64,000 bases of DNA, taken from assembly GCF_025362475.1 (NCBI RefSeq), contig NZ_JANYGH010000055.1:62001-126000 (forward strand), written 5' to 3'. This DNA is from Mucilaginibacter sp. GTDB taxonomy: Bacteria; Bacteroidota; Bacteroidia; Sphingobacteriales; Sphingobacteriaceae. The stretch's first letter is position 1; the number at the start of each line of letters is the position of its first letter. The notes beneath the pieces were generated by a model. That model made no database searches. It worked only from the letters and a program-made list of their open reading frames with translations, and was not told where the DNA came from. The position numbers and the translations under genes were made by a program. This document shows positions 53,053-63,694 of the stretch, one piece after another.

Positions 53053-53112
53053 CTAACCAGAATCTGGTTAGAAAATTGAAGGGGTTGCTTGTAAAAAAGC
53101 AACCCCTTTTTT
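53053..53112 (+). terminator. Terminator after tRNA-Leu, with a preceding hairpin
   Basis: A first short hairpin (CTAACCAG-AAT-CTGGTTAG, 53053-53071) directly follows the tRNA. The second, AAGGGGTTGCTT (53079-53090) with AAGCAACCCCTT (53097-53108) and the T-run 53107-53112, is a strong intrinsic terminator. The rest of the spacer up to 53351 shows no gene. Confidence 0.88.
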
Positions 53113-53351
53113 ATTGACTTTCAGTACGTTATCATAGAACGCTGGATGGATAAAAGCGGTTCTAAACATACCATTACCATAAGTTTGATTGCCAAGCAGG
53201 GTTATTACGTTTAACTTGGATTATATCCGCGATGTATCGGATAATGACCTGTAAAAATCATAAGCTATTGCCTCCTCTTTACTAATTTGTTTTTTTGTAT
53301 TCTGTAATTGGCGCAACGGTTCAATCAGATTAGTTTATCCACTTTCGTGAA

Positions 53352-55081
53352 TTATTTTGGGGCGTTAAATACCTCGGTTAAGGATTTTATAACCAGCGCT
53401 GAAGCCGCTTCTCCAAAATCAAGCCCGGAATAATCCGGGTTAAAGCCGCCGATAAAAGGTACTGCCATAATATAGATCCGTTCATTAAAAGCATTATATT
53501 CATCTACCACCTGGAATGAATCATTAATCGTGATACCGGGAACATTCAGGTAATACCTGCCGTCACTATCGGTTTTAACTTTTTCATTGCCTTTATCATG
53601 CAAAGTTTTCCCATAGTTTTGATCCCGGAAATATAACCTGGCCCGGCTTACCGTTTTATTGTTGATCAGGCCAGGAAAAGGCAATTCTTCAAATGATAAA
53701 TGCGGCTGTCCGATACAATCTACAAAAGTTTCAAATGCCTCATGTTTTTCCTGTCCGTCTATGCTATAGTGATATATAATACCGCCTGTTTCTACGGGTT
53801 CTACTTCGTTATCATCACCAACCGCAACAATATCCAGTACACCCGCTTCGTGCATAGCCAGCATTTCCGCCGCTGAACTTTGTGGCACATAAGCGATCAC
53901 CACGGAAATCAGTGGCATCAACACTTTTTGTAGCCGGAGCATATCTTCTGCACTAAAATATTTGGCTGGGTAATTCATAGCGAAGCTTAACACGCCCAGC
54001 ATTTCTTTCCAATAGATCGACACCCTGCGCTTAATTGATTTTTCTGCCTCAGCATATTCTGCTGCTAACAATTGGAATGGGTCCAGCTTTTCCCGGAGCT
54101 CCATTACATCGTTTACAAAATCCTCTAAAGTGAAATCTTTGATGCGCTCATAAAACTCCCGATCATTTTCTTTTATACCCTGCCTGAAATTCTTATCGAA
54201 AACATAATCGAGTGGCAAAAATCCATCATTGGCTGCTCGTACACTTTTGATTTCTTCCGCAGTCAGCACGGTATTCTTTCCAAAATGCGAGTCTTCTAAA
54301 TGAAAACGCAATGCCGGCAGCAGGCCATTCCTGGAATGCATCACGATTTTAAAATTCGGTGTATCAGTTTGACCGTGTAGGTGAGCTTACTATTTTTATC
54401 TTTAGCAAAATCACCGTTGTAACGTCCCAAGGTCCTGATGGCGTCAACCGCCGTAAGTGAAGAACCACGTACAGCTATTGGGTGGTCAGCTTTAAATCCA
54501 AGCTTGACCGGCGGGTATGGTGAATCAAAATAGCCCGGGATCTTTCCCTCATGTTTTTTGGGCCATAAATGGCCGGTGCAAATCACGATTGCATCAAAGT
54601 CACGCTTCTCCTGGTCATTCGCAATTACCGTGGTAATTTTGGTTTCTTTATCGTCAATGATATCAGCCACCTCTGTATTAAAGAGAATATTGGTTTGAAT
54701 ACCCTTATCCTTGGCTATCTTTTCCAGCATTTTAAATTGAGCTGTCAAATATTGACCAAATAGCAAACGGGGCAGTGTTTTGTATTCATTGAACCGAGAG
54801 GCATCAATATGGAATTTATCTAAAGTGTCCTTAGGTACTGTGTTGATCCAATCCGCAATTGAAGTAACAATTTCAGGGATCTCATTGCCGGATACATTAG
54901 TGATATGTTCATCATTAGCCCCTTCCATACTGTAAGGCATACCCTCGCCTAAGCGGCTTCGCTTCTCAAAAATTGTGATCTCCATATTGGGGAGATCTGC
55001 ATCCACCAATCTTTTATAAATAAAAAGCGCGCTCGGGCCTCCGCCTAAAATTCCGATTTTAAAGTGTTGATGTGTTGCCAT
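53352..55081 (-). pseudogene. FAD/NAD(P)-binding (HpyO/HydN-like) protein split by a frameshift
   Basis: The gene runs from the ATG at 55081 (MATHQHFKIGILGGGPSALF) and shows the FAD-NAD(P)-binding fold with GILGGGPSAL near residue 9, ICTGHLWPKKH and VRGSSLTAVDAIRTLGRY. After LTYTVKL the frame changes: it ends HRILKS-stop at 54341-54343. The -1 frame reads on as DTPNFKIVMHSRNGLLPALR to the stop at 53352. One base is therefore missing at about 54365-54370, giving an expected protein of about 577 residues. Adding one base restores KL-DTPNFK. The second half keeps conserved EEIKSVRAANDGFLPLDYVF and GQPHLSFEELPFPGL. It may be a true pseudogene or an assembly error. Product function is unknown; related proteins are flavoprotein oxidoreductases. 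Confidence 0.8.
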
Positions 55082-55269
55082 AATCTTAATTTTTGAATTC
55101 GAGCTAACAACATGTGTTCCAAACAAATGTGTGAGGCAGTGACGAATAAAGTTTTGCTCAGGGAAATACATTTTAGTGTTGAACTAAATAATTTAAGCTT
55201 CCTGATACTTGTGTAAAAAATTGGTCAGTTTTTAAACAATTTGTAGAAATAATCCTTTTATAGCTCGAT

Positions 55270-57084
55270 ATGGAAACGAAAACATTAACCCCGGGAAATA
55301 AGGTCGCCGGAATGGGCGCGATAATAACTGATAAAGGCACTTACTTCAGGGTTTGGGCACCAAACGCAGAAGCTGTATTTATAGCCGGAAGTTTTAACAA
55401 TTTTGACAAGGGGGCTTGTCCATTAGAAAATGAAGGCAATGGTTATTGGGCGGGATTCGCTGAAAATGCCAAAGCTGGTGATGAATATAAATACTTCCTT
55501 CAAACTCCTTTTGGCGAGTTTTTTAGGAATGACCCCTATGCCCGGCAGATGACCAATTCTGTGGGTAACGGCGTGATCTACGACAGTAATTAGTTCTATT
55601 GGGGTAATGCAGAATATAATATGCCTTCCTGGAATAAATTGGTGGTATACGAGCTTCACGTTGGCACCTTTAATGTGAAGGAAGAAGGTAAGCCCGGCGA
55701 CCTTTACGGCGTGATCGAAAAACTACCCTACCTGAAAGATCTGGGCATCAATGCCATTGAGGTGATGCCGCCCTTTGAATTTCCCGGTGATTTTTCCTGG
55801 GGCTATAATCCCTCCCAGCCTTTTGCTATAGAATCAGCATATGGCGGGCCGGATGCATTCAAGAGCCTGGTGAAAGCTGCCCATGAATTGGGCATTGCAG
55901 TAATTCTCGATGTGGTTTATAATCATTTCGGCCCAAGTGACCTTGACCTGTGGCAGTTCGATGGCTGGTCTGAAAATAATAAAGGCGGCATCTACTTTTA
56001 TAACGATTGGAAATCAGAAACACCCTGGGGAGATACCCGCCCGGATTATGGGCGTGCAGAAGTTCGCCAGTACCTGCGTGATAATGCTATGATGTGGCTG
56101 GAGGAATACCAGGTAGACGGGTTACGCATGGACATGATCCCATATATCCGTAACGTTCATGCAGATGAAAGTCCGGACAGCATGCTGGAAGACGGTATGA
56201 GCTTATTGCGGTGGATCAACAGCGAAATTGCTGAAAAATTCCCTTGGAAACTGACCATTGCAGAGGACCTGCACGGCCTTGATGAGATAACGGATAAAGT
56301 GGAAAACGGTGGACTGGGTTTTGGCGCACAATGGGACGGCGATTTTGTACACCCCGTTCGCAACGCCATTATCGCACCCGAAGATGAGGAGCGCGATATG
56401 TTTGCCATGGAAGCAGCTCTTATCCGGCGCTACAGCGGCAATCCTTTTCACCGGGTAGTTTACACCGAAAGTCATGATGAAGTGGCAAACGGTAAGGCCC
56501 GGGTAGCTGAAGAAATCGCTGATGGTGACGTCAATAATTACTACTCAAAAAAGCGTGCTTCGCTTGGGATGTCTATGGTGTTAACAGTGCCCGGTATTCC
56601 CATGATCTTCCAGGGTCATGAATTGCTGGAGGATCAATGGTTTTCGGATACCGACCCGATCGACTGGAAACGAAAAAAAGAATTTAACGGCTTCGTTAAC
56701 CTGCACCGCGATTTGATACGCTTGCGTTTGAATTATAATGGACAAACCGATGGGCTAAGCGGGGAACATTCAGAAGTAATTAGAGTGGATAATGAAAAGA
56801 AAGTCTTGGTTTATCAGCGCTGGCAGGAAGGTGGTGCAGGCGATACCACCGTGGTCGTATTGAATTTTTCAGGGCAGGCCTATGAAGATTACCGTATCGG
56901 TATGCCTGATCTGGGGCTTTGGAAAGTTCGCTTCAACAGCGATTGGGAAGGCTACGATAAGGAATTCGGGGATTTTAAGGCTTTTGACACGGAAGCAGAG
57001 CAGCTGGAATGTGACGGCTATGCGCAATCTACAAACGTTGCCGTAGGTGCTTATTCAGCTATCATTTTGTCACAGGATAAATAA
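55270..57084 (+). pseudogene. GH13 alpha-glucan branching-type enzyme interrupted by an in-frame TAG
   Basis: The two frames 55270-55593 and 55621-57084 are in phase and belong to one gene of 604 codons. The first carries the CBM48/E-set domain (FRVWAPNAEAVFIAGSFNNF, then FFRNDPYARQMTNSVGN). The second has the GH13 barrel: IEVMPPFEFPGDFSWGYNPS, VDGLRMDMIPYIR (nucleophile Asp), LTIAEDLHG (acid/base Glu) and YTESHDEVANGKARV (transition-state Asp), with an alpha-amylase C-domain. The stop TAG at 55591-55593 lies in DSN-stop-FYWGNAEYN; CAG or another codon is expected. The catalytic half could be re-initiated at 55621 (MPSWNKLVVYELHVGTF). It is divergent from the frameshifted FAD/NAD(P) gene. Confidence 0.82.
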
Positions 57085-57126
57085 TGTTAATTTAAATTAT
57101 TAATAAATATTAAATTATTAAACAGC

Positions 57127-57231
57127 GCCGGGTGTAAAGTAAAGACTAAGGGTTTATGTAGTAATAAAGTTGCCTTTAAAGGATAATTTGTTTCTTTCTA
57201 ACTAAAAATCTAACTTTACTTTACATCCGGC
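57127..57231. repeat. 18-bp near-perfect inverted repeat upstream of the phytochrome gene
   Basis: The arms GCCGGGTGTAAAGTAAAG (57127-57144) and CTTTACTTTACATCCGGC (57214-57231) are complementary at 17 of 18 positions, with a 69-base interior holding CCTTTAAAGG. The element lies between the branching-enzyme stop and the phytochrome ATG. It could be a binding site for a dimeric regulator, a structured leader, or a small mobile element. Confidence 0.7.
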
Positions 57232-57292
57232 TCGTCCTTTTAAACATTTAAAACTTGTTCAAGAAGGCTGTTTATTTATAGAATAAGTTTAT

Positions 57293-58804
57293 ATGTCTAA
57301 AAAAAAATATGACTCGGACTTCTGTGGAAGTCTTCCTTTAAATCACATTAACGTTATTCAATCTTACGGCTATTTGCTGGTGGTCGAAAATCACACCTTC
57401 AAAGTTTTACAAGTCAGTGAAAACGCGGTAGAATTATTTGATAGGCCTTTACAGGAGATCATCGGGACGTTGCTTGGTGAAGAATTTGATCTAAGTCAGT
57501 TGAAGGAATTGCAGGGCCGTTTCGAAACTAAAGCCAATCAAAAAATTCCATTTACCATCATGATTAGCCACCGGAAAACTCCGGTATTGGCTCATTTCAA
57601 ACCCGGCTATATCATTCTGGAAGTGGAGAAAAGCGAGGTGGAATATGAACGCACTTTCACCAAGGTTTTTGAAGAGGTGAAATATGCCATGGCGGCAATC
57701 GAATCAGCTTCATCGGTCATCGAGGTGAGCCAGGCTGCCGTCCATGAATTACGGAAAGTGACGGGCTTCGATGGCATTATGATGTACCGGTTTGATGATG
57801 ACTGGAACGGTACCGTGATCGCTGAAGAAAAGGTAGATGAGCTTGAAAATTATTTAGGTCATACCTTCCCCGGTTCTGATGTGCCCAAGCAGGCGCGCGA
57901 CCTTTATTTAAAAAATCCCTATCGGTTGATACCTGATCGTCAGTACGAACCGATCAGGCTGTACCCGGTGGTTAACCCGGTAACTAACGCGTTTATCGAC
58001 CTTTCTGACTGTAACCTTCGTGGCGTTGCCGCCGTTCATCTGGAATACCTGAAAAATATGAACGTCAAAGCGTCCATGTCTTTCCGAGTGATTGACAATG
58101 ATAAATTATGGGGCTTGATCGCCTGCCATCATATTGAGCCGCTCTATCTTAATTTTGAGTTGTGCGCAATATGTGAGTTGATCTCCTCGGTAACCTCTAA
58201 CCGGATCGCTAGTATCCTGCATAAAACAGCACGGGAAATAGAAAGTGATCTCCAAAATCAGCAAACTGAACTTTTCGCTCAGGTCTATACGCTTAATGAT
58301 ATCAACAAAGGCTTATTAAATGCCGGGGGTAATAATTTAATGCACTTACTCCATGCGACCGGCGTCGTTTCAAATTTCCAAAACGATTATCAGCAGATCG
58401 GCGCTGTGCCTGACCGGGACATGATCGAAAACTTGTTTCTTTGGCTTCAAAATAAGCAGGTTGAAAAGATTTTTTATACCGATCACCTGCCGGAACTTTT
58501 TGAAGAAGCTTTACCTTATCCTGAATTGGCGAGCGGCCTTTTAGCTATTCCCCTCAATCTTGAAAGCGGCGAATTTATTATTGCTTTTCGGCCTGAAGTT
58601 GTTCAAACTATTAACTGGGGTGGCGATCCAAATAAAACGATCAATTTTGAACCAGATGGTAAGAAATATCATCCCCGGGCATCTTTTAAGATTTGGAAAC
58701 AACAGGTAAATAATACTTCCAGTCCATGGTCTAAACAGGAATTAGCAGTTGCTGAAAACTTGAGAACCTTTTTATATGAACTTATCACCAAATCTAAAGG
58801 TTAA
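57293..58804 (+). CDS. Bacteriophytochrome photosensory core (PAS-GAF-PHY), no kinase
   Basis: This 503-residue protein is a red/far-red light receptor. Cys11 (DFCGSLPLNHINVIQSYG) is the biliverdin-binding Cys of bacteriophytochromes. The PAS domain runs to about 120 and the GAF domain to about 310, with PGSDVPKQARDLY (PxSDIP-type motif, 193-205), HLEYLKNMNVKASMSF (249-264) and LWGLIACHH (272-280). The PHY domain has the tongue WGG (442-444) and PRASF (461-465). The protein ends just after PHY, so the usual histidine kinase is missing. The next gene, four bases away, encodes a large histidine kinase, which is the likely output partner. Heme oxygenase at the window edge would make the chromophore. 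Confidence 0.95.
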   Translation: MSKKKYDSDFCGSLPLNHINVIQSYGYLLVVENHTFKVLQVSENAVELFDRPLQEIIGTLLGEEFDLSQLKELQGRFETKANQKIPFTIMISHRKTPVLAHFKPGYIILEVEKSEVEYERTFTKVFEEVKYAMAAIESASSVIEVSQAAVHELRKVTGFDGIMMYRFDDDWNGTVIAEEKVDELENYLGHTFPGSDVPKQARDLYLKNPYRLIPDRQYEPIRLYPVVNPVTNAFIDLSDCNLRGVAAVHLEYLKNMNVKASMSFRVIDNDKLWGLIACHHIEPLYLNFELCAICELISSVTSNRIASILHKTAREIESDLQNQQTELFAQVYTLNDINKGLLNAGGNNLMHLLHATGVVSNFQNDYQQIGAVPDRDMIENLFLWLQNKQVEKIFYTDHLPELFEEALPYPELASGLLAIPLNLESGEFIIAFRPEVVQTINWGGDPNKTINFEPDGKKYHPRASFKIWKQQVNNTSSPWSKQELAVAENLRTFLYELITKSKG

Positions 58805-58808
58805 TTAA

Positions 58809-61800
58809 GTGACTGATATTAAACAAGATTATTTTCTGGGTGCCAGGTCCGCAGAGCTTTGTGTGGTAGCTATTGGCGCGTCAGCCGGTGGTTTGGAAGC
58901 AATCAATGAATTTTTTGACCATATGCCGGAGGATTCCGGGCTTACCTTTATCGTTATCCAGCATTTATCGCCGGATTATAAAAGCTTGCTGGTAGAATTG
59001 GTGGCAAAACATACCACTATGCAGGTTTTCGAGGCAGCTAACGATCTGAAACTTCAGCGCAATTGTATCTATATCATTCCGAATAAAAAGTTGATGACCA
59101 TTAAAGGTGCTAAGCTTAAACTGGCCGATAAAATAGCTGACAAATCCCCGAACACTGCGATCGATCATTTCTTTTTTAGTTTAGCCCAGGATAAAAAAGA
59201 TAAAGCGATTGCCATTGTATTATCGGGCACAGGCACCGATGGTTCTAAAGGAATTGCGGCAATCAAGGAATTCGGCGGAACGGTTATCGTGCAGGAACCA
59301 ACTACGGCAAAATTTGATGGTATGCCCAATAGTGCAATTACCTCCGGTAATGCAGATCATATCGCGGCACCAAAAAAAATGTACCTGGAACTGGAATCTT
59401 TTCTGAGTAAAAGAGCTGAACCGGAATTAAATGAGGACAATTTCGATAATGTTGTCCTTAACGAATTATTTCAGCTGGTAAGTGCCAGCAGTGGTCAGGA
59501 TTTCGACCTCTATAAAACACCAACCATACTGCGGCGGATCGCACGGCGGATGAATGTGGTGGAAGTTGCCGATTTGAAAGCTTATGTAGAATTCCTAAAA
59601 GAAAATGATAAAGAAATTAAACTTTTAGCCAAAGATTTCCTGATCAATGTGACCAAATTCTTTAGGGATAAGCCAGCGTTTGAGATTATGGCGAAAGATA
59701 TCATTCCGGAGATTATAAGTCATAAAAAAGACGGCGACCTGTTCAAGATATGGGTTTGCGCCTGTAGTACTGGTGAAGAAGCTTACACTATTGCGATACT
59801 GATCGATGATTGTTTGGATAAGGCCGGGAGGCACCTGGACGTCAAAATCTTCGCCAGTGACCTCGATGATGCTAGTATTGAAGTGGCCGCAAAGAACAGC
59901 TACCCGTTGACCATCGCCAAAGAAATCCCGTCACCACTACTGAAAAAGTATTTCATAAAAGACCGTACCTCCTATTCTGTTATTCCTGCGATCCGTAAAC
60001 AGATCGTTTTTGCCAAGCATAACGTAGTAAAGTCGCCACCTTTTATTAAGAATGACCTGATCACCTGCCGCAATATGCTGATCTACATGAATAATGTGTT
60101 GCAGCAAAAGATCATGGCGACTTTTCATTTTTCCTTACTGAAAGAAGGTTATTTATTTTTAGGTTCCAGTGAAAATGCTTCGAGCATAAAAGATGGAATT
60201 ACGGAGATCAACGGCAAATGGAAGATCTATCAGAAAACGGGAACCATCAATTACGGGCTACATCACACTTACACAACAGTTACGCCGCTGATCAAAAAAG
60301 CACCGGAGAAAAAAGAGGTTAGCAATGCCTTACCTGAAAATACGGTGGAGCAGGATTTTTTAAATCTGATCGTTGAAGAGTTTGATTCGGTTGCGGTATT
60401 TATTGACAAAAATTATACAGTCCGGGATACGATAGGTAATTACCGGCAATACCTTAATCTACCGGAAAAGAAGATCGATCTGAATATATTGAACCTGGTT
60501 AGCCGCAACGTCGCCGTGATCCTGAATACCGCCATTCGTAAAGCCTGGAAAGAGAACAAAAAAACCTACTTGAACAAGATCAGGATGAGCCGGGCTGGTG
60601 AGGATGTGTTTTTGCAGATCACCGTAAAGCCACCCGAGCCTGCCTCAGTCCATGGCTATACCATTCTGATGCTTACGGAAAGTAAAGCTGAGCCGGGCAA
60701 CAGGGAGGGCATTGCACTTTCCCCGATTGGACCGGAAGATCAGCAGGAACATTTACTGGAGGTGGAAGCGGAACTGATCGAAACCAGATCAAATCTCCAA
60801 ATGGCTGTCGAGGAAATGGAGACCACTAATGAGGAACTCCAGTCCAGTAACGAAGAACTGATGTCGGCCAATGAGGAATTACAATCCGGTAATGAGGAGT
60901 TACAGTCTTTAAACGAGGAGTTGCACACTTTAAATACGGAACATCAGGCTAAGATCAGGGAACTGGTTGAGTTGAATGATGATCTTGATAACTATTTTAA
61001 ATCAACCGATATTGGCCAGATCTTTATTGACAGCAACCTTAATATCCGCAAATTTAACCCGGCAGCTATCAAGCTGGTTAATCTGATCAACGCAGATATT
61101 GGCAGGCCAATCAACCACATTTCCCGTAACATCCAGTACGACAATTTTATCAATGATATTCACGCCGTTTTAGCAAACGGTTCTACCATTGAAAAGGAAA
61201 TAGAACTTATAAACGGGGCGACCAATCTGATGCGTATTATGCCTTATATCCGCAAGGATAGGCAGAAAGACGGCGTAATAGTTTCCTTTATTGATATTTC
61301 CAGAATTACGGAACTCAGTAACATTATTTCCGGTGTATTTAACGCCAGCTCTGCTGCTATATTTGCTTTTAAAGAGATTCGCGAGGACGGCAAAAAAGTA
61401 TTAGATTACAATTGTATCGCTTATAACGAAGCTGCGCTATCCTTACTATCGCAAACAAATGCTGAGTTCGACGCAAATCCTTCCTATAAGTCACTAGGGC
61501 TCATTTCAGGTACGATAAGTTTGGATAAGCTATTTCATGTTGTTGATACCGGCAATCCTTTACAATCCGAACTCCAGGTTGCTGATGGCAATTGGTACCA
61601 GGTACTGACGGCAAAAATGAATGACGGTTTTGTAATGAGCCTGACCAGGGTAACAGAAAGAAGAAACGCAGAACAAAAACTTCGTAAAAATTACCAGGAA
61701 TTGATCACTGTGCGTGAAGGCCTTAAAACGCTTAACCTGGAATTGGAAGACCGGGTGAGTGAGCGAACCCGAAAGCTGGCCGAAAGTGAGGAACGGTTTA

Positions 61801-63278
61801 ACCTGGTGGCTAAAGCGACCAATGATACCATCTGGGACTGGAACCTGGTAGACAATACGATGTGGCGGAGTGAAACTTTTGTCAGCATGTTTGGCTATGA
61901 GCGGAATGAAGAGGCCAACTCTATTAATTTCTGGTACGACAAAATTCACCCCGAGGACCGCGAGCAGGTTAAACAGAGCGTCAATGAGGCCATTAACAGC
62001 CATCAGAAACAATGGACTTCGGAATACCGGGTTCTGAAAGCCGACGGTGATTATGCGTTTATTTTGGACCGTGTCAGCATTTTGGAAGATGAATACAGTA
62101 CGCCATTCCGCTTAGTAGGTTCTATTGTAGATGTCACCGCCCGAAAGGAAGCAGAGATCCGCCGTATCGAATTGCTTGACCTGATTAAAAAACAGCGCGA
62201 CGAATTTTACAGCATCTTTAATAACGCGCCGGCCTTGATCACGATCAGGCGGGGTACGGATCTGATATATGAATTTGCCAATTTATCTTTCCGCGAATTT
62301 GTTGGCCGGGAAGAGTACATCGGTCGTAAGTCGGTAGATGTGCATAACGAATTTAACCAGCTGGAGCTTTCAGCAATTGAACAAAAAGTGATCACCAATG
62401 GCGAAGCCTATATAGGTAAAGCCTGTCATTTAAAGAAAAAAGCTCTGGGAGATAATGATGTGGAGGACTATTGGTTTGACCTTATCATCAACCCGGTATA
62501 TGCGGCTAACGGAGAAATAGATGGCATTGCTTTTTTCGGATTTGATGTAACCACTTTGATCCGTGCTAACGAGGCAACGGAAGAGCTGATGCACAAAAAA
62601 GATGAATTTATGAGCATCGCCAGTCACGAGTTGAAAACACCCGTTACCAGTTTGAAAGGATCACTGCAGATCTTGCAGCGAATGGCCGTCAAATTGGAAA
62701 AGAACGACCAAATGATTTCATTCATTGAGAAAGCGGCTAAACAGACCGGTAAACTGACCGTGTTGCTCGATGATCTTTTGGATGTAACCAAAATCCAGGA
62801 AGGTAAACTATTATTGAATTATAGCCGCTTTGATGCCTGGAGCATGGTCAAAGAAAGCGTGGACGAAGTACGGGTTCAGAGTCATTCCCATGAATTGATC
62901 ATTGATGGCGACGAATGTATCATGGAGATCAGTGCTGACCGCATCAGGTTAGAACAGGTGATGAATAATTTTCTGACAAATGCCATCAAATATTCTCCCA
63001 ATGGTAAAAAGGTGGTCGTTAAATGTGCTATCGTTAAGAATGAATTTCGGGTGGATATACAGGACTTTGGTATCGGTATACCTAAAAGTAAAAAGGATTA
63101 TCTGTTTGACCGGTTTTACCGGGTGCAGGAGTCATCTACGCACTTCGCCGGTTTGGGTTTAGGATTATATATCACTGCGGAGATCGTGAAACAGCACCAC
63201 GGTACTTTAGGCGTGGAAAGTAGCCCGGGTGAAGGTTCGACCTTTTGGTTTTCCGTGCCTATTCATGGGGGGCATTAA
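58809..63278 (+). CDS. CheB-CheR-coiled-coil-PAS-histidine kinase fusion
   Basis: This 1489-residue protein starts at GTG 58809. Residues 15-195 are a CheB methylesterase-type domain (VVAIGASAGGLEAINEFFDH and VLSGTGTDGSKGIAAIKEFG). Residues 215-480 are CheR-type, with the SAM-binding VCACSTGEEAYTIAILID. A coiled coil of repeated Asn-Glu-Glu-Leu-Gln covers about 645-730. Several PAS domains lie between 735 and 1255 (IWDWNLVDNTMWRSETFVSM). HisKA with SHELKTP (His near 1273) and HATPase (MNNFLTNAIKYSPNG, DFGIGIP, GLGLGLYI) end the protein. It has no receiver domain. It follows the phytochrome by four bases and precedes a response regulator, forming one signalling operon. CheB/CheR may modify a signalling protein; the target is unknown. 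Confidence 0.95.
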   Translation: MTDIKQDYFLGARSAELCVVAIGASAGGLEAINEFFDHMPEDSGLTFIVIQHLSPDYKSLLVELVAKHTTMQVFEAANDLKLQRNCIYIIPNKKLMTIKGAKLKLADKIADKSPNTAIDHFFFSLAQDKKDKAIAIVLSGTGTDGSKGIAAIKEFGGTVIVQEPTTAKFDGMPNSAITSGNADHIAAPKKMYLELESFLSKRAEPELNEDNFDNVVLNELFQLVSASSGQDFDLYKTPTILRRIARRMNVVEVADLKAYVEFLKENDKEIKLLAKDFLINVTKFFRDKPAFEIMAKDIIPEIISHKKDGDLFKIWVCACSTGEEAYTIAILIDDCLDKAGRHLDVKIFASDLDDASIEVAAKNSYPLTIAKEIPSPLLKKYFIKDRTSYSVIPAIRKQIVFAKHNVVKSPPFIKNDLITCRNMLIYMNNVLQQKIMATFHFSLLKEGYLFLGSSENASSIKDGITEINGKWKIYQKTGTINYGLHHTYTTVTPLIKKAPEKKEVSNALPENTVEQDFLNLIVEEFDSVAVFIDKNYTVRDTIGNYRQYLNLPEKKIDLNILNLVSRNVAVILNTAIRKAWKENKKTYLNKIRMSRAGEDVFLQITVKPPEPASVHGYTILMLTESKAEPGNREGIALSPIGPEDQQEHLLEVEAELIETRSNLQMAVEEMETTNEELQSSNEELMSANEELQSGNEELQSLNEELHTLNTEHQAKIRELVELNDDLDNYFKSTDIGQIFIDSNLNIRKFNPAAIKLVNLINADIGRPINHISRNIQYDNFINDIHAVLANGSTIEKEIELINGATNLMRIMPYIRKDRQKDGVIVSFIDISRITELSNIISGVFNASSAAIFAFKEIREDGKKVLDYNCIAYNEAALSLLSQTNAEFDANPSYKSLGLISGTISLDKLFHVVDTGNPLQSELQVADGNWYQVLTAKMNDGFVMSLTRVTERRNAEQKLRKNYQELITVREGLKTLNLELEDRVSERTRKLAESEERFNLVAKATNDTIWDWNLVDNTMWRSETFVSMFGYERNEEANSINFWYDKIHPEDREQVKQSVNEAINSHQKQWTSEYRVLKADGDYAFILDRVSILEDEYSTPFRLVGSIVDVTARKEAEIRRIELLDLIKKQRDEFYSIFNNAPALITIRRGTDLIYEFANLSFREFVGREEYIGRKSVDVHNEFNQLELSAIEQKVITNGEAYIGKACHLKKKALGDNDVEDYWFDLIINPVYAANGEIDGIAFFGFDVTTLIRANEATEELMHKKDEFMSIASHELKTPVTSLKGSLQILQRMAVKLEKNDQMISFIEKAAKQTGKLTVLLDDLLDVTKIQEGKLLLNYSRFDAWSMVKESVDEVRVQSHSHELIIDGDECIMEISADRIRLEQVMNNFLTNAIKYSPNGKKVVVKCAIVKNEFRVDIQDFGIGIPKSKKDYLFDRFYRVQESSTHFAGLGLGLYITAEIVKQHHGTLGVESSPGEGSTFWFSVPIHGGH

Positions 63279-63301
63279 ATTTTAAAAGGTATATTTTATA
63301 T

Positions 63302-63676
63302 ATGAATTCAACAAACCGCAAAATCATAATATTTGATGACGATGAATATGTTGTATCAATCTGCCAGTATATTTTAGAAGAAAATGGCTGGGAGGTTCAT
63401 TTTTATACGGACTGTATTAATGCAATTGAGAAGGTTTCGGCAGTTATGCCTGATATCATCCTCATGGATAACTGGATTCCTGATGAAGGCGGAATTGTTA
63501 CCACTCAACTATTAAAAAGTTCGCCTGCTTTAAAAAACACACCGGTAATTTATTTTTCCGCCAATAATGATATCCAAGCTTTAGCCAATACTGCCGGAGC
63601 GGACGAATTCCTGGCTAAGCGATTTGATCTGGAAGATTTAGAAAGGATTATTGAAGCTTCTTTGAGAAAGGATTAG
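63302..63676 (+). CDS. Single-domain response regulator
   Basis: The ATG at 63302 (MNSTNRKIIIFDDDEYVVSI) gives 124 residues. It is a stand-alone receiver: the acidic pocket is IFDDDE, the phospho-acceptor Asp is in DIILMDNWIPD, the conserved Ser is in VIYFSANND and the Lys in FLAKRFD. With no output domain it works like CheY or Spo0F. It starts 23 bp after the kinase stop codon and is the natural phosphate acceptor of that kinase. Confidence 0.93.
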   Translation: MNSTNRKIIIFDDDEYVVSICQYILEENGWEVHFYTDCINAIEKVSAVMPDIILMDNWIPDEGGIVTTQLLKSSPALKNTPVIYFSANNDIQALANTAGADEFLAKRFDLEDLERIIEASLRKD

Positions 63677-63694
63677 ACCCAAGTCTTATTAAAA

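Noticed and set aside
53053..53112. Attachment site of a mobile element at tRNA-Leu
   Set aside because: No second copy of the tRNA 3' end was seen in the window, and the following hairpins are explained as terminators.
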